Origin: Cyclobacteriaceae bacterium
Lineage (GTDB): Bacteria > Bacteroidota > Bacteroidia > Cytophagales > Cyclobacteriaceae
Direction: 5' to 3'
DNA length: 64,000 nucleotides
Assembly: GCA_016786495.1 (NCBI GenBank)
Contig: JAEUUJ010000002.1
Location: forward strand, 1 to 64,000
This document shows positions 8,438 through 16,490 of the stretch, piece after piece. The notes under the pieces are model-generated. The model was given only the letters and a program-made list of their open reading frames with translations. It made no database searches and was not told where the DNA came from. Position numbers and translations under genes: made by a program. Numbering within the stretch: position 1 is the first letter of the stretch; each line of letters opens with the position of its first letter.

Positions 8438-9196
8438 ATGGCAAAAAATAGAATCACCGACAAGGGAAGAAAACGTCAGCGTAGAGGATACGGTGCCGGA
8501 ACCGACAATAGACCTTGGTTAACAGTTCGTGACTTCTCATCTTCCGGGAAGAGCTTTCGTGTCTTGGGAGATGTAACAAATCGTGTACACCAATTATTAT
8601 CAACGCTTGAGTATAAAGTTTTCTCATCCTTTGACTGGAATCCCTTAGTGACGGATATCCGAGAACAATGCAGTTTACCTCTTGAAGAAACGACTTCAAT
8701 CGCACTAGAATTAGGTATCAGACATCCCACACATAAAGGAAAACCGGTTGTAATGTCAACCGACTTTTATGTAATCCTTAAAAACCGATCAGTTGCTATC
8801 ACGGTGAAGTATAGCAGGAAGCTAACCAAAAGGGCAATTCAAAAATTTGAAATTGAAAAGGAATACTGGAGACGAAAAGGAGTTTCATTTTATATAGTCA
8901 CTGAACGAGAAATCAATCCGATTGAATATAAGAATCTCCAATTATTCAAGTATTGCCAGCACATTACTCTGCCATCTATTGGAGAAGAACGATTTAAGCA
9001 GGAGTTGCGAAAACATCACGAGTACCCGGACGCAACATTGTCCCAATTTCTAAGAATTCTAGCAGAAGAACTTAACGTCCGATTTGGAGATCTTAAGCAA
9101 TTCGCGCAGTACTTAGCATTCAATCGAAAGATCATCTTCGATCTTTCTCTTCATGAGTTTGATCAGCTAAAAGCATTGAATTATGCTATTCATTAA
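8438..9196 (+). CDS. tnsA: TnsA-like endonuclease subunit of the heteromeric transposase
   Basis: 252 aa. TnsA is a restriction-enzyme-like nuclease that cuts the 5' ends of the transposon so that it moves by cut-and-paste. By alignment the acidic residues are E58 (LLSTLEYKVF) and D109 (VMSTDFYVIL), with K124 (AITVKYS), matching E63, D114 and K132 of Tn7 TnsA. The position of Q130 in Tn7 is threonine (T122) here. The conserved IREQCSLP block lies between. The C-terminal part (~165-252) should be the winged-helix domain that contacts TnsC. Its end overlaps tnsB by 14 nt, so the two transposase subunits are translationally coupled. Confidence 0.88.
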   Translation: MAKNRITDKGRKRQRRGYGAGTDNRPWLTVRDFSSSGKSFRVLGDVTNRVHQLLSTLEYKVFSSFDWNPLVTDIREQCSLPLEETTSIALELGIRHPTHKGKPVVMSTDFYVILKNRSVAITVKYSRKLTKRAIQKFEIEKEYWRRKGVSFYIVTEREINPIEYKNLQLFKYCQHITLPSIGEERFKQELRKHHEYPDATLSQFLRILAEELNVRFGDLKQFAQYLAFNRKIIFDLSLHEFDQLKALNYAIH

Positions 9197-11210
9197 CTTC
9201 CCAACTGGTGCATTACTGACTGAACAGTCAGACGACAAAAAGTTTTATCGCATACTAAACGTTGATCGCTCTAGCGATCTCATCTACTTGTTTCCAATAA
9301 TTAAAGGGGACAAAAAAAATAGACTTCCTATTAAGTATTGTCTATCGGAAATTGAAAAAAAGCTCAAATCGCGTGAACTTAGATATGCAGCACAGGATTA
9401 TTTCGATAATAGTCACATAGAAAAAGTCCAATGTTCAGATTCTGAGATAGAAATCCTCACCAAAGCCTTTAGCGTAATTGAGTTGCTAACACAATCTTCT
9501 TCGGTAATTACGAACGTGAGCTATAGAAATTCGCTGATCAACAAGCTTGTCAACGAGCGTAAAGCATCAAAGCCGTCCATGTATAAATGGATGGCCATGT
9601 TCTGGAGAGGGAACATGAATTGGCAATCTCTTGTACCAAGTTTCAAGAACTGCGGGGCACCCGGTAAAGAGAAGGGAACAAGTAAATTCAACAGCGCAAC
9701 CCAAAAACTACTCGAAAACAAATATAAAGAGTATCATTTGAGATCAGGGTTATCTATTGAGGGGACTATTAGCAAAATAGTTCGCGAAGACCTCGATGAA
9801 AGTCTTCATTGTCACGGAGACCTAATAACGCCCAAAGCTCTGATCTATCACGGAGAAAAAAATCTGAGTTCTGCCGAAAAGTTAGAATTACAGATGGGTC
9901 CACGCGGATTCACAATGACGTCAAAAATGCTTAAGGGAAGGGCTACTGACGGTGTGATCGGGCCTTTAGATCTGGTTCAAATTGACTGGACCCAAATGGA
10001 CATTCAGCTTAGATCATCTGTTTTCAAAGATCATTTTTTAGGAAGACCGTATCTATATATCGTAACTGACACTACCTCGCGATATGTCCTTGGATTCTTG
10101 ATCACATTCTACACACCTAGTTATGCTACATTAACTAATGCTCTGCTAAATGCTTGTGTTCCTCTTAACGAATTTGATGACGAGGAGTTTACAACATTTA
10201 AAGAGAACTGTGATCACTTAAGGCTTATCCCCAGACGAGTCGTTGCAGACAGAGGCGAAGCGTTGTCTGAAAAAGCAGACGATATAGCCCAAAGTTTGGG
10301 AATAGTAGTCGAGAATACGGAAGCATATCGTGGCGATCTTAAGCCAATTGTTGAGCGGTTGGTAAAAACTGTTCAGGATAGGATTAAAGAAATAATGCAC
10401 GGAAAAGGTGTAGTGGGTCAAGATCATGGCGAAAGACAAGCGGAAGACTCCCGAGAATATGCCACAATTACTCTAGAGAAGTTAATTGAGATTGTCAAGA
10501 TTATTATAAGGGAATACAACAGAGATCATCTTATTAAAACTTACCCTCTTCAAAAAGGAATGGACACATCTTTTGTCGACAAAATACCTGTTAAAATTGT
10601 CCAGTGGGGACTGCAAGAAGGCACAACTTTTCAAACAAGTAAACCTTTAGATACACTGAGACTCCATCTGCTGACGAAAGAGCAAGAGCTTTCTGGCAGT
10701 CGTAAAGGAATCGTTTTACACGGAGACGAATACATCCCGGTTGATGAAGAAACCGAGAAACTTTATCAGGAGTTAATTAGCGCTGGAGAAAATGAATTTA
10801 CACTAGCATATGACCCGAGAAGATACCATGAAATCTATTGGTATTATGAAGGCAAATTTCATCTCACAAAGATTAGAGGCGAAAATATGGCGGTTTATCC
10901 CACACTCTATGATCGTCTCGTTGCAAAAGCGGAGTACAGCGTAAAAGACAATTCCCAGAAGAAGGAAGAACGCAAAGCGCGTATAAGAAATGATATTGAA
11001 ATTGCGAAGATTCTAGCGTCGGCAGAGCAAGAAAATTATGGCAAGCTAAACATGAATTTAGGAAAGGAACTACAATCTATTGAAAAACATCTAGAACAAG
11101 CTTCAGAGACTGCGATCTTGAACGAATCAAAGGAAAATGAGGAAAAATCAGGAATTTATTCAAGACCCACCCAATCCGATGAAATATCGAAACTCTATGA
11201 ACAAGAATAA
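9183..11210 (+). CDS. tnsB: TnsB-like DDE transposase
   Basis: 675 aa, close to the 702 aa of Tn7 TnsB. This subunit binds the end repeats and performs 3' cleavage and strand transfer. The RNase H-fold triad is intact: D268 (VQIDWTQMD), D356 (VVADRGEAL) and E391 (PIVERLVK). The D-E spacing of 35 is the same as in Tn7 (D361-E396). The N-terminal ~260 residues contain basic HTH-like segments for end recognition. Residues ~450-600 fit the beta-barrel region, and the tail after ~620 is a charged stretch suited to contact TnsC. It lies 14 bp ahead of tnsC. Nothing suggests inactivation. Confidence 0.93.
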   Translation: MLFINFPTGALLTEQSDDKKFYRILNVDRSSDLIYLFPIIKGDKKNRLPIKYCLSEIEKKLKSRELRYAAQDYFDNSHIEKVQCSDSEIEILTKAFSVIELLTQSSSVITNVSYRNSLINKLVNERKASKPSMYKWMAMFWRGNMNWQSLVPSFKNCGAPGKEKGTSKFNSATQKLLENKYKEYHLRSGLSIEGTISKIVREDLDESLHCHGDLITPKALIYHGEKNLSSAEKLELQMGPRGFTMTSKMLKGRATDGVIGPLDLVQIDWTQMDIQLRSSVFKDHFLGRPYLYIVTDTTSRYVLGFLITFYTPSYATLTNALLNACVPLNEFDDEEFTTFKENCDHLRLIPRRVVADRGEALSEKADDIAQSLGIVVENTEAYRGDLKPIVERLVKTVQDRIKEIMHGKGVVGQDHGERQAEDSREYATITLEKLIEIVKIIIREYNRDHLIKTYPLQKGMDTSFVDKIPVKIVQWGLQEGTTFQTSKPLDTLRLHLLTKEQELSGSRKGIVLHGDEYIPVDEETEKLYQELISAGENEFTLAYDPRRYHEIYWYYEGKFHLTKIRGENMAVYPTLYDRLVAKAEYSVKDNSQKKEERKARIRNDIEIAKILASAEQENYGKLNMNLGKELQSIEKHLEQASETAILNESKENEEKSGIYSRPTQSDEISKLYEQE

Positions 11211-11224
11211 TATTTGAAACAACC

Positions 11225-12709
11225 ATGGAATTGATAAACACTATGCCGCCGCGACTATCCTTACAGGAGTTTGTGCAAAAAATGAGAGTTAATCACTTTA
11301 TTAACCCTGATGATTTACCACAAGATGTTATTGAACGGCGAAACATGCTGTCCATTGCCCGTTTTCAATGGTTTCAAGTGACAGATAAACATTATGAAAT
11401 CTATAATCACATATACGACATTGTTAACCAGCGGTACGAAGTATGTAAAGGAGAATACTTTAACATTGTAACAAATCTGAAAGATTGGGAGGCAAATATC
11501 AACAACAAAGATTTATGCTTGTCTCTTAAAAAGCTTTATGCGGTAGACAACCTGACAATTATTGGAATGCCAGGTGTTGGAAAATCATCTGCAGTCGAAA
11601 ACATATTGAGAATTTGCTTCCCAGCCCCAATCAAGCATTTTAATGATTCTCATACCCTTCAACACTATATAACAACCCAAGTATTCTCAATCAAAGTGAA
11701 TTGCCCATCATCAGGATCGATCAAAGGGATAGCTGATTCATTTTTCCGTCATCTTGATCTAGCGCTCGGGGTTGACATGTACTACAGGAAGTATTCTAAT
11801 TCAAAATGGAGTGCCGAAAAACTAGCTGTAGCAATAGGAGTATGGTGCCATCAACATCATCTCGGTTGCCTATGTATCGATGAGCTAGGCAACATGGACA
11901 AAATTAGAAGCGTGCATCGCAAAGCATTAATGAACTTTTTCAAAAACTTAAGCGAGTATGTTGCCATTCCGATAATTTTCATTGGAGCGTATGACTCGGT
12001 TCAGATCATGTGCGAAAATTATCAAATTCTCAGGCGTTTAGAGTCGGGAGGAATTGTAGTTTGGGACAAACTTCAAAAGGGTGATAAAGAGTTTGAAACT
12101 GTGCTAAAATCAATGTGGAAACTACAGTATTTAAAGAACCCTGGCCAACTGACGAAAAAAATGATTGATGCTTATTATGAGGTGTCAGAAGGCATCCTAT
12201 CGAAACTTATTAATATCCACATTGCAGCACAAAAGCGCGCGCTTCAACTCAAACTTGAAACATTAAATGAAGATTTAATTCGTCAGGTCGATCTAGATTC
12301 AATGCAGCTTTCCCGACCCATCATTGACTCCTTGAGAAGCAATGACCAACATCGCAAGAATCTTTACGGAGATGTAAATTCCGATGTTCTAACAGCATTA
12401 AAAACTACTAAGGCTACCACACAGCTAGACCAAATCCTTGAGATCATTTCTAAGAGTACCTTGACAGCCGAAGGTATAAAAACTGTTGAGACTATCATCA
12501 ATAACACGGCCGAACTAACTGACCAGGAAAAGTATAAGATGTCTCAAGCCTTGATTGACAATGTCACAACGAAAGAAGTAAAAGAATCAAAAGAATCCGT
12601 GACAAAAGACAGCCAAAGCTCAATAATTGGAAATGAAAGTACTCTCAATGGAATTTACGAGGCGGTTAGAAACAATAGTTCCACCGTTAATCCAGCAACC
12701 ATAAAGTGA
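11225..12709 (+). CDS. tnsC: TnsC-like AAA+ ATPase
   Basis: 494 aa. TnsC links the target selector to the transposase and imposes target immunity. Walker A GMPGVGKS is at residues 114-121, Walker B CLCIDE ends at D219-E220, and a sensor-1-like strand IIFIGAYDS follows. The ~110-residue N-terminal extension and the Ser/Thr-rich C-terminal ~90 residues are the positions where TnsC meets TnsD and TnsA/TnsB respectively in known systems. Its stop codon overlaps the next start (TGATG at 12707-12711). It is somewhat shorter than Tn7 TnsC (555 aa), within family range. Confidence 0.92.
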   Translation: MELINTMPPRLSLQEFVQKMRVNHFINPDDLPQDVIERRNMLSIARFQWFQVTDKHYEIYNHIYDIVNQRYEVCKGEYFNIVTNLKDWEANINNKDLCLSLKKLYAVDNLTIIGMPGVGKSSAVENILRICFPAPIKHFNDSHTLQHYITTQVFSIKVNCPSSGSIKGIADSFFRHLDLALGVDMYYRKYSNSKWSAEKLAVAIGVWCHQHHLGCLCIDELGNMDKIRSVHRKALMNFFKNLSEYVAIPIIFIGAYDSVQIMCENYQILRRLESGGIVVWDKLQKGDKEFETVLKSMWKLQYLKNPGQLTKKMIDAYYEVSEGILSKLINIHIAAQKRALQLKLETLNEDLIRQVDLDSMQLSRPIIDSLRSNDQHRKNLYGDVNSDVLTALKTTKATTQLDQILEIISKSTLTAEGIKTVETIINNTAELTDQEKYKMSQALIDNVTTKEVKESKESVTKDSQSSIIGNESTLNGIYEAVRNNSSTVNPATIK

Positions 12710-14508
12710 TGATTGGTTTTCCAAACCCATATTTTGACGAGGCACTTTATAGTCTGGCAGCAAGATATCATGCACTGTTGCCATTTCAAGACTATAAATC
12801 TACGCAATTGGAATTGTTTGGAAGCAAATCCATTTCCGCGGTAATAGATTTGCCCTATGCATTGGAATCATTCCACTCGGCGAATTCCCAAGCATTAACC
12901 TTGACAGTTGACGAAATAATTGAAAGATATACTCTATTTCCATATTACAGCAACTTCATAACCGTTGAAAAACAACAAAAGCTCTTCGGACTAATGAAAA
13001 GCAATCGAGGATCAACAATCCACGCGTCAATTGGCATCAATGCCTCGCTTTTTAGGAGGTCCAGATTTCCTAAATATTGCTCTGAATGCTTGATTGAAGA
13101 TATTAAGAACGTTGGAGAGCCGTACTGGCATTTGGCACATCAAATTCCGGATATCCTAATATGCCCTATACATAATACCTTTTTAGCTCAAGCAAGGCCT
13201 GATTTATCCGGTTACAGCAGATTTTCCTTTCTAAATCCGAAAAAGTACGCTCAAGCATTAACCAAATTGAATGAATTAAATGAACTGAAAAACCTTGCGG
13301 GCTACCAACTCGAAATCCATTTTAAGAATCTACCTTTTGAATTGGACAAGATTAATTATGAGGAAAAGTCGCAACAACTGAATTTTTATAAAAAGTCTTC
13401 CCTAAACTTCCTGAAAATCGTCGATGCCTTCACTTCTTTTCATAGCAAATCGTTATTAAATCACCTTTTCCCTTCATTTCATTCACCAGGAGACTATCGC
13501 TGGATATGCGACATAATAAAACGCCCTCGTCACATATTCCATCCAATTAGACAAATTCTGGTTCGTAAATTTTTTGAGTCATATGAACATAGCCAGCACT
13601 TAAGCCCCCCGGAAGAGAAAGAGAAATATGAGTGTATCAATAAGGCTGCTGAACATTATGGGCAAAAAGTTGTAGATCAAATTTCAAATCACATTGACCC
13701 CAAAACCAAAAGACTTATTGCTACATTAACTTGCTCTTGTGGTATGGTTTATACCCAGAGCACAATAAAGAATGCTCTCGGTGAAGATGTAAAATTCCGT
13801 AGAGTTAAGGAATTTGGAGTGGTATGGATGAGTCGCTTAGATTCCGAATTACAGTCAGGAAAATCGTTCAGACAAATAGCGCGAGAATTAGGTACTGACG
13901 CTAAAACGGTATCTGTCCTAAAAAGAGGCCCAAAAAAAGCAATTACACTAACAGACCCAATTTCAAATTTAAGAGAAGGCAAACGAGCTGAATGGATTAT
14001 ACTTTTAGAAAAATACCCGTCAAACAAAGTTAAAAACGCTCGGTTGACAAATGGCGCGCTCTATGCATGGTTGTATCGTAACGATAATGATTGGTTGATT
14101 TCTATCAACAAACTTTATCTTTCAGTAAACGAATTCAATCAACTGAAGTTAGATTGGGAAAAATTAGACCAGCACCTAATAAAACAGATTGCAGCAATTG
14201 TATCTCATCTAAAGGCAAAGAAGTACAAGGGCAGGATAACAAGGACCATTATTTCAAAAATAATCAACGCTGAAAAATATATCCAAGGCACAAACCTGAA
14301 TAAGATCCCCCAAGCAAAGAAATTATTAAATCAGGTGTGTGAATCAGTCGAAGACTATCAAATTAGAAGAATAGATGATTGTATATCACTTATGGTGGAA
14401 AAGCAAGAATCTCTTCCCATTTGGAGAATTATTCGTCAGACAGGTCTGTCTAACAAAGTTTCAGACAAAATTAAATCATATCTTTATCAAAAGGTCGACG
14501 TGGCCTGA
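12709..14508 (+). CDS. tniQ: TniQ/TnsD-family target-selection protein 2
   Basis: 599 aa from ATG 12709; a GTG one codon earlier (12706) is also possible. It begins exactly at the TniQ core (MIGFPNPYFDEALYSLAARY). Zinc residues are C124-x2-C127 with EPYWHLAHQIP and C152-x2-H155, and a later cysteine cluster is TLTCSC near residue 345. The C-terminal half contains an HTH-like stretch (SFRQIARELGTDAKTVSVL, ~385-403). It is a full-length TnsD-type protein, not a short TniQ of CRISPR-associated systems, and is clearly diverged from the first copy. Overlap with tnsC implies a fixed ratio to it. Two such proteins in one operon imply two target choices or a complex of both. Confidence 0.88.
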   Translation: MIGFPNPYFDEALYSLAARYHALLPFQDYKSTQLELFGSKSISAVIDLPYALESFHSANSQALTLTVDEIIERYTLFPYYSNFITVEKQQKLFGLMKSNRGSTIHASIGINASLFRRSRFPKYCSECLIEDIKNVGEPYWHLAHQIPDILICPIHNTFLAQARPDLSGYSRFSFLNPKKYAQALTKLNELNELKNLAGYQLEIHFKNLPFELDKINYEEKSQQLNFYKKSSLNFLKIVDAFTSFHSKSLLNHLFPSFHSPGDYRWICDIIKRPRHIFHPIRQILVRKFFESYEHSQHLSPPEEKEKYECINKAAEHYGQKVVDQISNHIDPKTKRLIATLTCSCGMVYTQSTIKNALGEDVKFRRVKEFGVVWMSRLDSELQSGKSFRQIARELGTDAKTVSVLKRGPKKAITLTDPISNLREGKRAEWIILLEKYPSNKVKNARLTNGALYAWLYRNDNDWLISINKLYLSVNEFNQLKLDWEKLDQHLIKQIAAIVSHLKAKKYKGRITRTIISKIINAEKYIQGTNLNKIPQAKKLLNQVCESVEDYQIRRIDDCISLMVEKQESLPIWRIIRQTGLSNKVSDKIKSYLYQKVDVA

Positions 14509-14522
14509 TAGATCCCAATGAT

Positions 14523-14634
14523 CAGTAAAAGACTATTCGGGGTAATCAGTAAAAGACAATTTGGGCAAGTACCTATTGCGACTAGTTTGCTAGTTAAAGA
14601 CTTTCAGGTAATTTCCGGTTAAAGACATTCGGGG
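14523..14634 (+). repeat. Four putative TnsB-binding repeats, right end
   Basis: Copies at 14523-14542 (cagtaaaagactattcgggg), 14547-14566 (cagtaaaagacaatttgggc), 14591-14608 (tagttaaagactttcagg) and 14616-14634 (cggttaaagacattcgggg). All have the same orientation. Starts are 24, 44 and 25 bp apart. The shared core is 'gt(a/t)aaagac..ttc.gg'. They lie within 130 bp of the tniQ2 stop, between it and the proposed terminus, which is the density and spacing of TnsB sites in Tn7-type right ends. Confidence 0.7.
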
Positions 14635-14640
14635 TTTTTC

Positions 14641-14643
14641 ACA
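14641..14643 (-). other. Candidate right terminus (5'-TGT) of the Tn7-like element
   Basis: Read inward on the minus strand: TGTGAAAAACCCCGAATG, so the terminal TGT is followed after 8 bp by the outermost repeat. Tn7-family ends start with TGT, and the first TnsB site follows closely. The adjacent host 5-mer is ttcaa. I could not find its partner at the left, so the call rests on the repeat spacing alone. Confidence 0.45.
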
Positions 14644-14646
14644 TTC

Positions 14647-14675
14647 AAACCCTTTCACATCGAAAGGGTTTTTTT
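14647..14675 (+). terminator. Intrinsic terminator just outside the transposon end
   Basis: A perfect 10-bp stem aaaccctttc / gaaagggttt with a 5-nt loop (acatc) is followed by a run of Ts. It would stop transcription leaving the tns operon or shield it from the lipoprotein gene. It lies outside the proposed terminus, so it may be a host terminator. Confidence 0.8.
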
Positions 14676-14684
14676 ATTTCGGAA

Positions 14685-14729
14685 AGATCGGGTTAGCGCC
14701 ATCTCAATCGGTTACGGTACTTTACTCCC
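14685..14729 (+). repeat. Direct repeat copy A (partner at 16389-16434)
   Basis: agatcgggttagcgcc followed by atctcaatcggttacggtac and tttactccc. It is identical to copy B except for one inserted base after 'gcgcc' and one substitution near the end. The two copies bracket the lipoprotein gene at 14841-16379. Confidence 0.9.
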
Positions 14730-14840
14730 AGGGCCAGCCCACGTAACCTTCTGAATTTTGCAATAATAAAACGCCATGGTATCTTGTATTACTCCCTGGT
14801 GCCTCAACAATTAGCTCCCAACGCCAGCCGCATTAACAAT

Positions 14841-16379
14841 ATGAAAATTATCCTTTTACCGTTGCTAATTGCTTTTATTCTTGTCGCTTGCAAGACGCCC
14901 TCAGATAATGCAATTGAGATTAAAGGGCACGTCAACAATTCAGAACGACACTATATCACGTTGAACTATGCGCCAAAGCTCAGAGGAAATTTGAATTTTG
15001 ATGGCTTCGAGAGTGTTGGCTCTCATATAGATTCAAAAGGAAATTTCAACTTACATTCTGATAAAATTACGGATGGAGCCAGCTACACTCTGGAATTTGA
15101 TAATAAGGGAATATCGCTAATCCTCTTTGCGGGCGATAACGTAGAACTGGATTTTGATGTCAAAAAACTTGACAATTCAATAATTGCAACGGGTATAGGG
15201 GCCGGAAAAATAAACGTATTAAGACTAAAACAATTCGACTCTGACAGTTTTGACTGGGAAAAGTATTTGGACATTGATGAATTCGCTAATTATTCCGACA
15301 GTGTTATTTCGGAACAAATCATTCTTCTAAATTCTATTTATTTCAAAAAACCGGATGACACTAGAATATTGGAGGCCGACAACAAAATTGAAATTCAAAA
15401 AATCATAACAGATTCACCACTAACCGAAAAAGAGTATAAATTTCTTCTAAATCGTATATCTTTTCAACGATACTGGTTGCTAAATGATTTTTTATCCAAA
15501 CAATCAGAGCTTAAGAGTTTAGCTTCTATTAAAATTGATTTCGATAGTAAAGCATTTAGATATTTCAACATTCATGAATACAGAAAATTAGAAAATATTA
15601 ACGATTGGCTTTTAGCTCATAGCTTGGAGAGCATTTTACAAATAGAATACTTGCGAAAAGTAGTGGAGGATACTATTGACGTTACTTACGGCAATTGGCA
15701 ATCGCTTTTTAATAATTCTGATTATGAAAAATGGATCAATTCTTTTTTGAAAGGCCACTTTAACGACCAAGTATATACTAAATATTATGCGGATTTGTCG
15801 GCCTGGTATATGACATTGGGCTATGATTATAAAATGTATTATGAAAAACTCAGCACTACTACCGGTAGCAGTAAATACATAAAAAGACTAAACGAATTTG
15901 AAAATCTGTTGCAGGATGGGGTAACCAATAAAGACTATATACCTAAAGAAAATAATTCAAATTTGGACAAATCAAAGCTTGAATCTCTACTAGGCAGCTA
16001 TCGAGGTAAACCATTATTTATTGTTTTTTGGTCAGCTCAATATGCTGGTGCTTCTGTGATTAATAACCTGCCTTCGATTAAAGATTTTGAAAAAGAAAAC
16101 AACGAAAAAGTTGACATTATCAATATCTGCATAGACAAAGAAGAGAACAAACGTATCTGGGCGGCAAGAATCATTGATAATTCGTGGAAGTCTAAACACT
16201 ACTTTCTGCCAATGGAAGGAAACGATTCTATTCTAAACAGGTTTAGTAACAAAAACATTTCTTCATTTTGTGACGGTGGCGCTACGTATGCATTTATAAA
16301 TAAAAAAGGCGTTGTCGATAGCCCCATTGAATTTCCTTTTCACCTATCGACCAAAGAAATTGAAAAAGTGATCGAATAG
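14841..16379 (+). CDS. Secreted lipoprotein with degenerate thioredoxin-like domain
   Basis: 512 aa from ATG 14841. A longer frame from 14784 would put 19 residues ahead of an otherwise perfect signal peptide, so I reject it. Lipobox FILVAC with the lipidated Cys at about residue 16 gives envelope localisation. The N-terminal ~110 residues resemble the DUF4369-type beta domain common in Bacteroidota TlpA-like lipoproteins. The C-terminal ~130 residues read as an AhpC/TlpA thioredoxin fold (GKPLFIVFWSAQYAGASV), but the CxxC redox pair is absent (AQYA instead), so thiol-disulfide exchange is not expected. Codon use is AT-rich like the neighbouring transposition genes. It is flanked by a direct repeat, which suggests separate acquisition. 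Confidence 0.75.
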   Translation: MKIILLPLLIAFILVACKTPSDNAIEIKGHVNNSERHYITLNYAPKLRGNLNFDGFESVGSHIDSKGNFNLHSDKITDGASYTLEFDNKGISLILFAGDNVELDFDVKKLDNSIIATGIGAGKINVLRLKQFDSDSFDWEKYLDIDEFANYSDSVISEQIILLNSIYFKKPDDTRILEADNKIEIQKIITDSPLTEKEYKFLLNRISFQRYWLLNDFLSKQSELKSLASIKIDFDSKAFRYFNIHEYRKLENINDWLLAHSLESILQIEYLRKVVEDTIDVTYGNWQSLFNNSDYEKWINSFLKGHFNDQVYTKYYADLSAWYMTLGYDYKMYYEKLSTTTGSSKYIKRLNEFENLLQDGVTNKDYIPKENNSNLDKSKLESLLGSYRGKPLFIVFWSAQYAGASVINNLPSIKDFEKENNEKVDIINICIDKEENKRIWAARIIDNSWKSKHYFLPMEGNDSILNRFSNKNISSFCDGGATYAFINKKGVVDSPIEFPFHLSTKEIEKVIE

Positions 16380-16388
16380 AGTGTGACA

Positions 16389-16434
16389 AGATCGGGTTAG
16401 CGCCAATCTCAATCGGTTACGGTACTTTACTTCC
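16389..16434 (+). repeat. Direct repeat copy B (partner at 14685-14729)
   Basis: Second copy, beginning 10 bp after the lipoprotein stop, in the same orientation as copy A. It has one additional A (gcgccaatctc against gcgccatctc) and 'ttcc' for 'tccc'. It marks the switch from AT-rich to GC-richer DNA, as the MFS gene starts soon after. Confidence 0.9.
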
Positions 16435-16490
16435 GCGTTATCTTTATTCATAATGTCAGTAGCACGATCTTCGCGTTTGATTTTACTAAA

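Larger units (their letters stand above)
6378..14643. mobile_element. Tn7-like transposon module with two TnsD/TniQ proteins
   Basis: Contains tniQ1-tnsA-tnsB-tnsC-tniQ2 on the plus strand, flanked by inverted clusters of short repeats. The right boundary is drawn at the ACA of 14641-14643 (TGTGAAAAACCCCGAATG when read inward), 7 bp outside the last repeat. The left boundary shown (TGTG at 6378) is only the nearest candidate: a TGTC at 5853 (TGTCGAAAAC) would bring the XRE gene inside. Neither gives a matching 5-bp target duplication (gccaa or aatag on the left, ttcaa on the right). No CRISPR array, Cas gene, TnsE or passenger gene is visible inside. The AT-rich composition contrasts with the DNA right of 16.4 kb. 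Confidence 0.8.
14509..14840. other. Right-end and boundary region, 332 bp without a gene
   Basis: Holds, left to right, four end repeats (14523-14634), the putative transposon terminus (14641-14643), an intrinsic terminator (14647-14675), the first copy of a ~45-bp direct repeat (14685-14729), and three short degenerate 'ttactccc..gcca' units (14722-14747, 14789-14803, 14811-14837) running up to the lipoprotein start. No ORF of note. Confidence 0.6.

Noticed and set aside
6371..14643. CRISPR array or Cas genes in the Tn7-like module
   Set aside because: No regularly spaced repeats with unique spacers and no Cas-like proteins. The short repeats at both ends have TnsB-site spacing (24-44 bp) and lie only in the ends.
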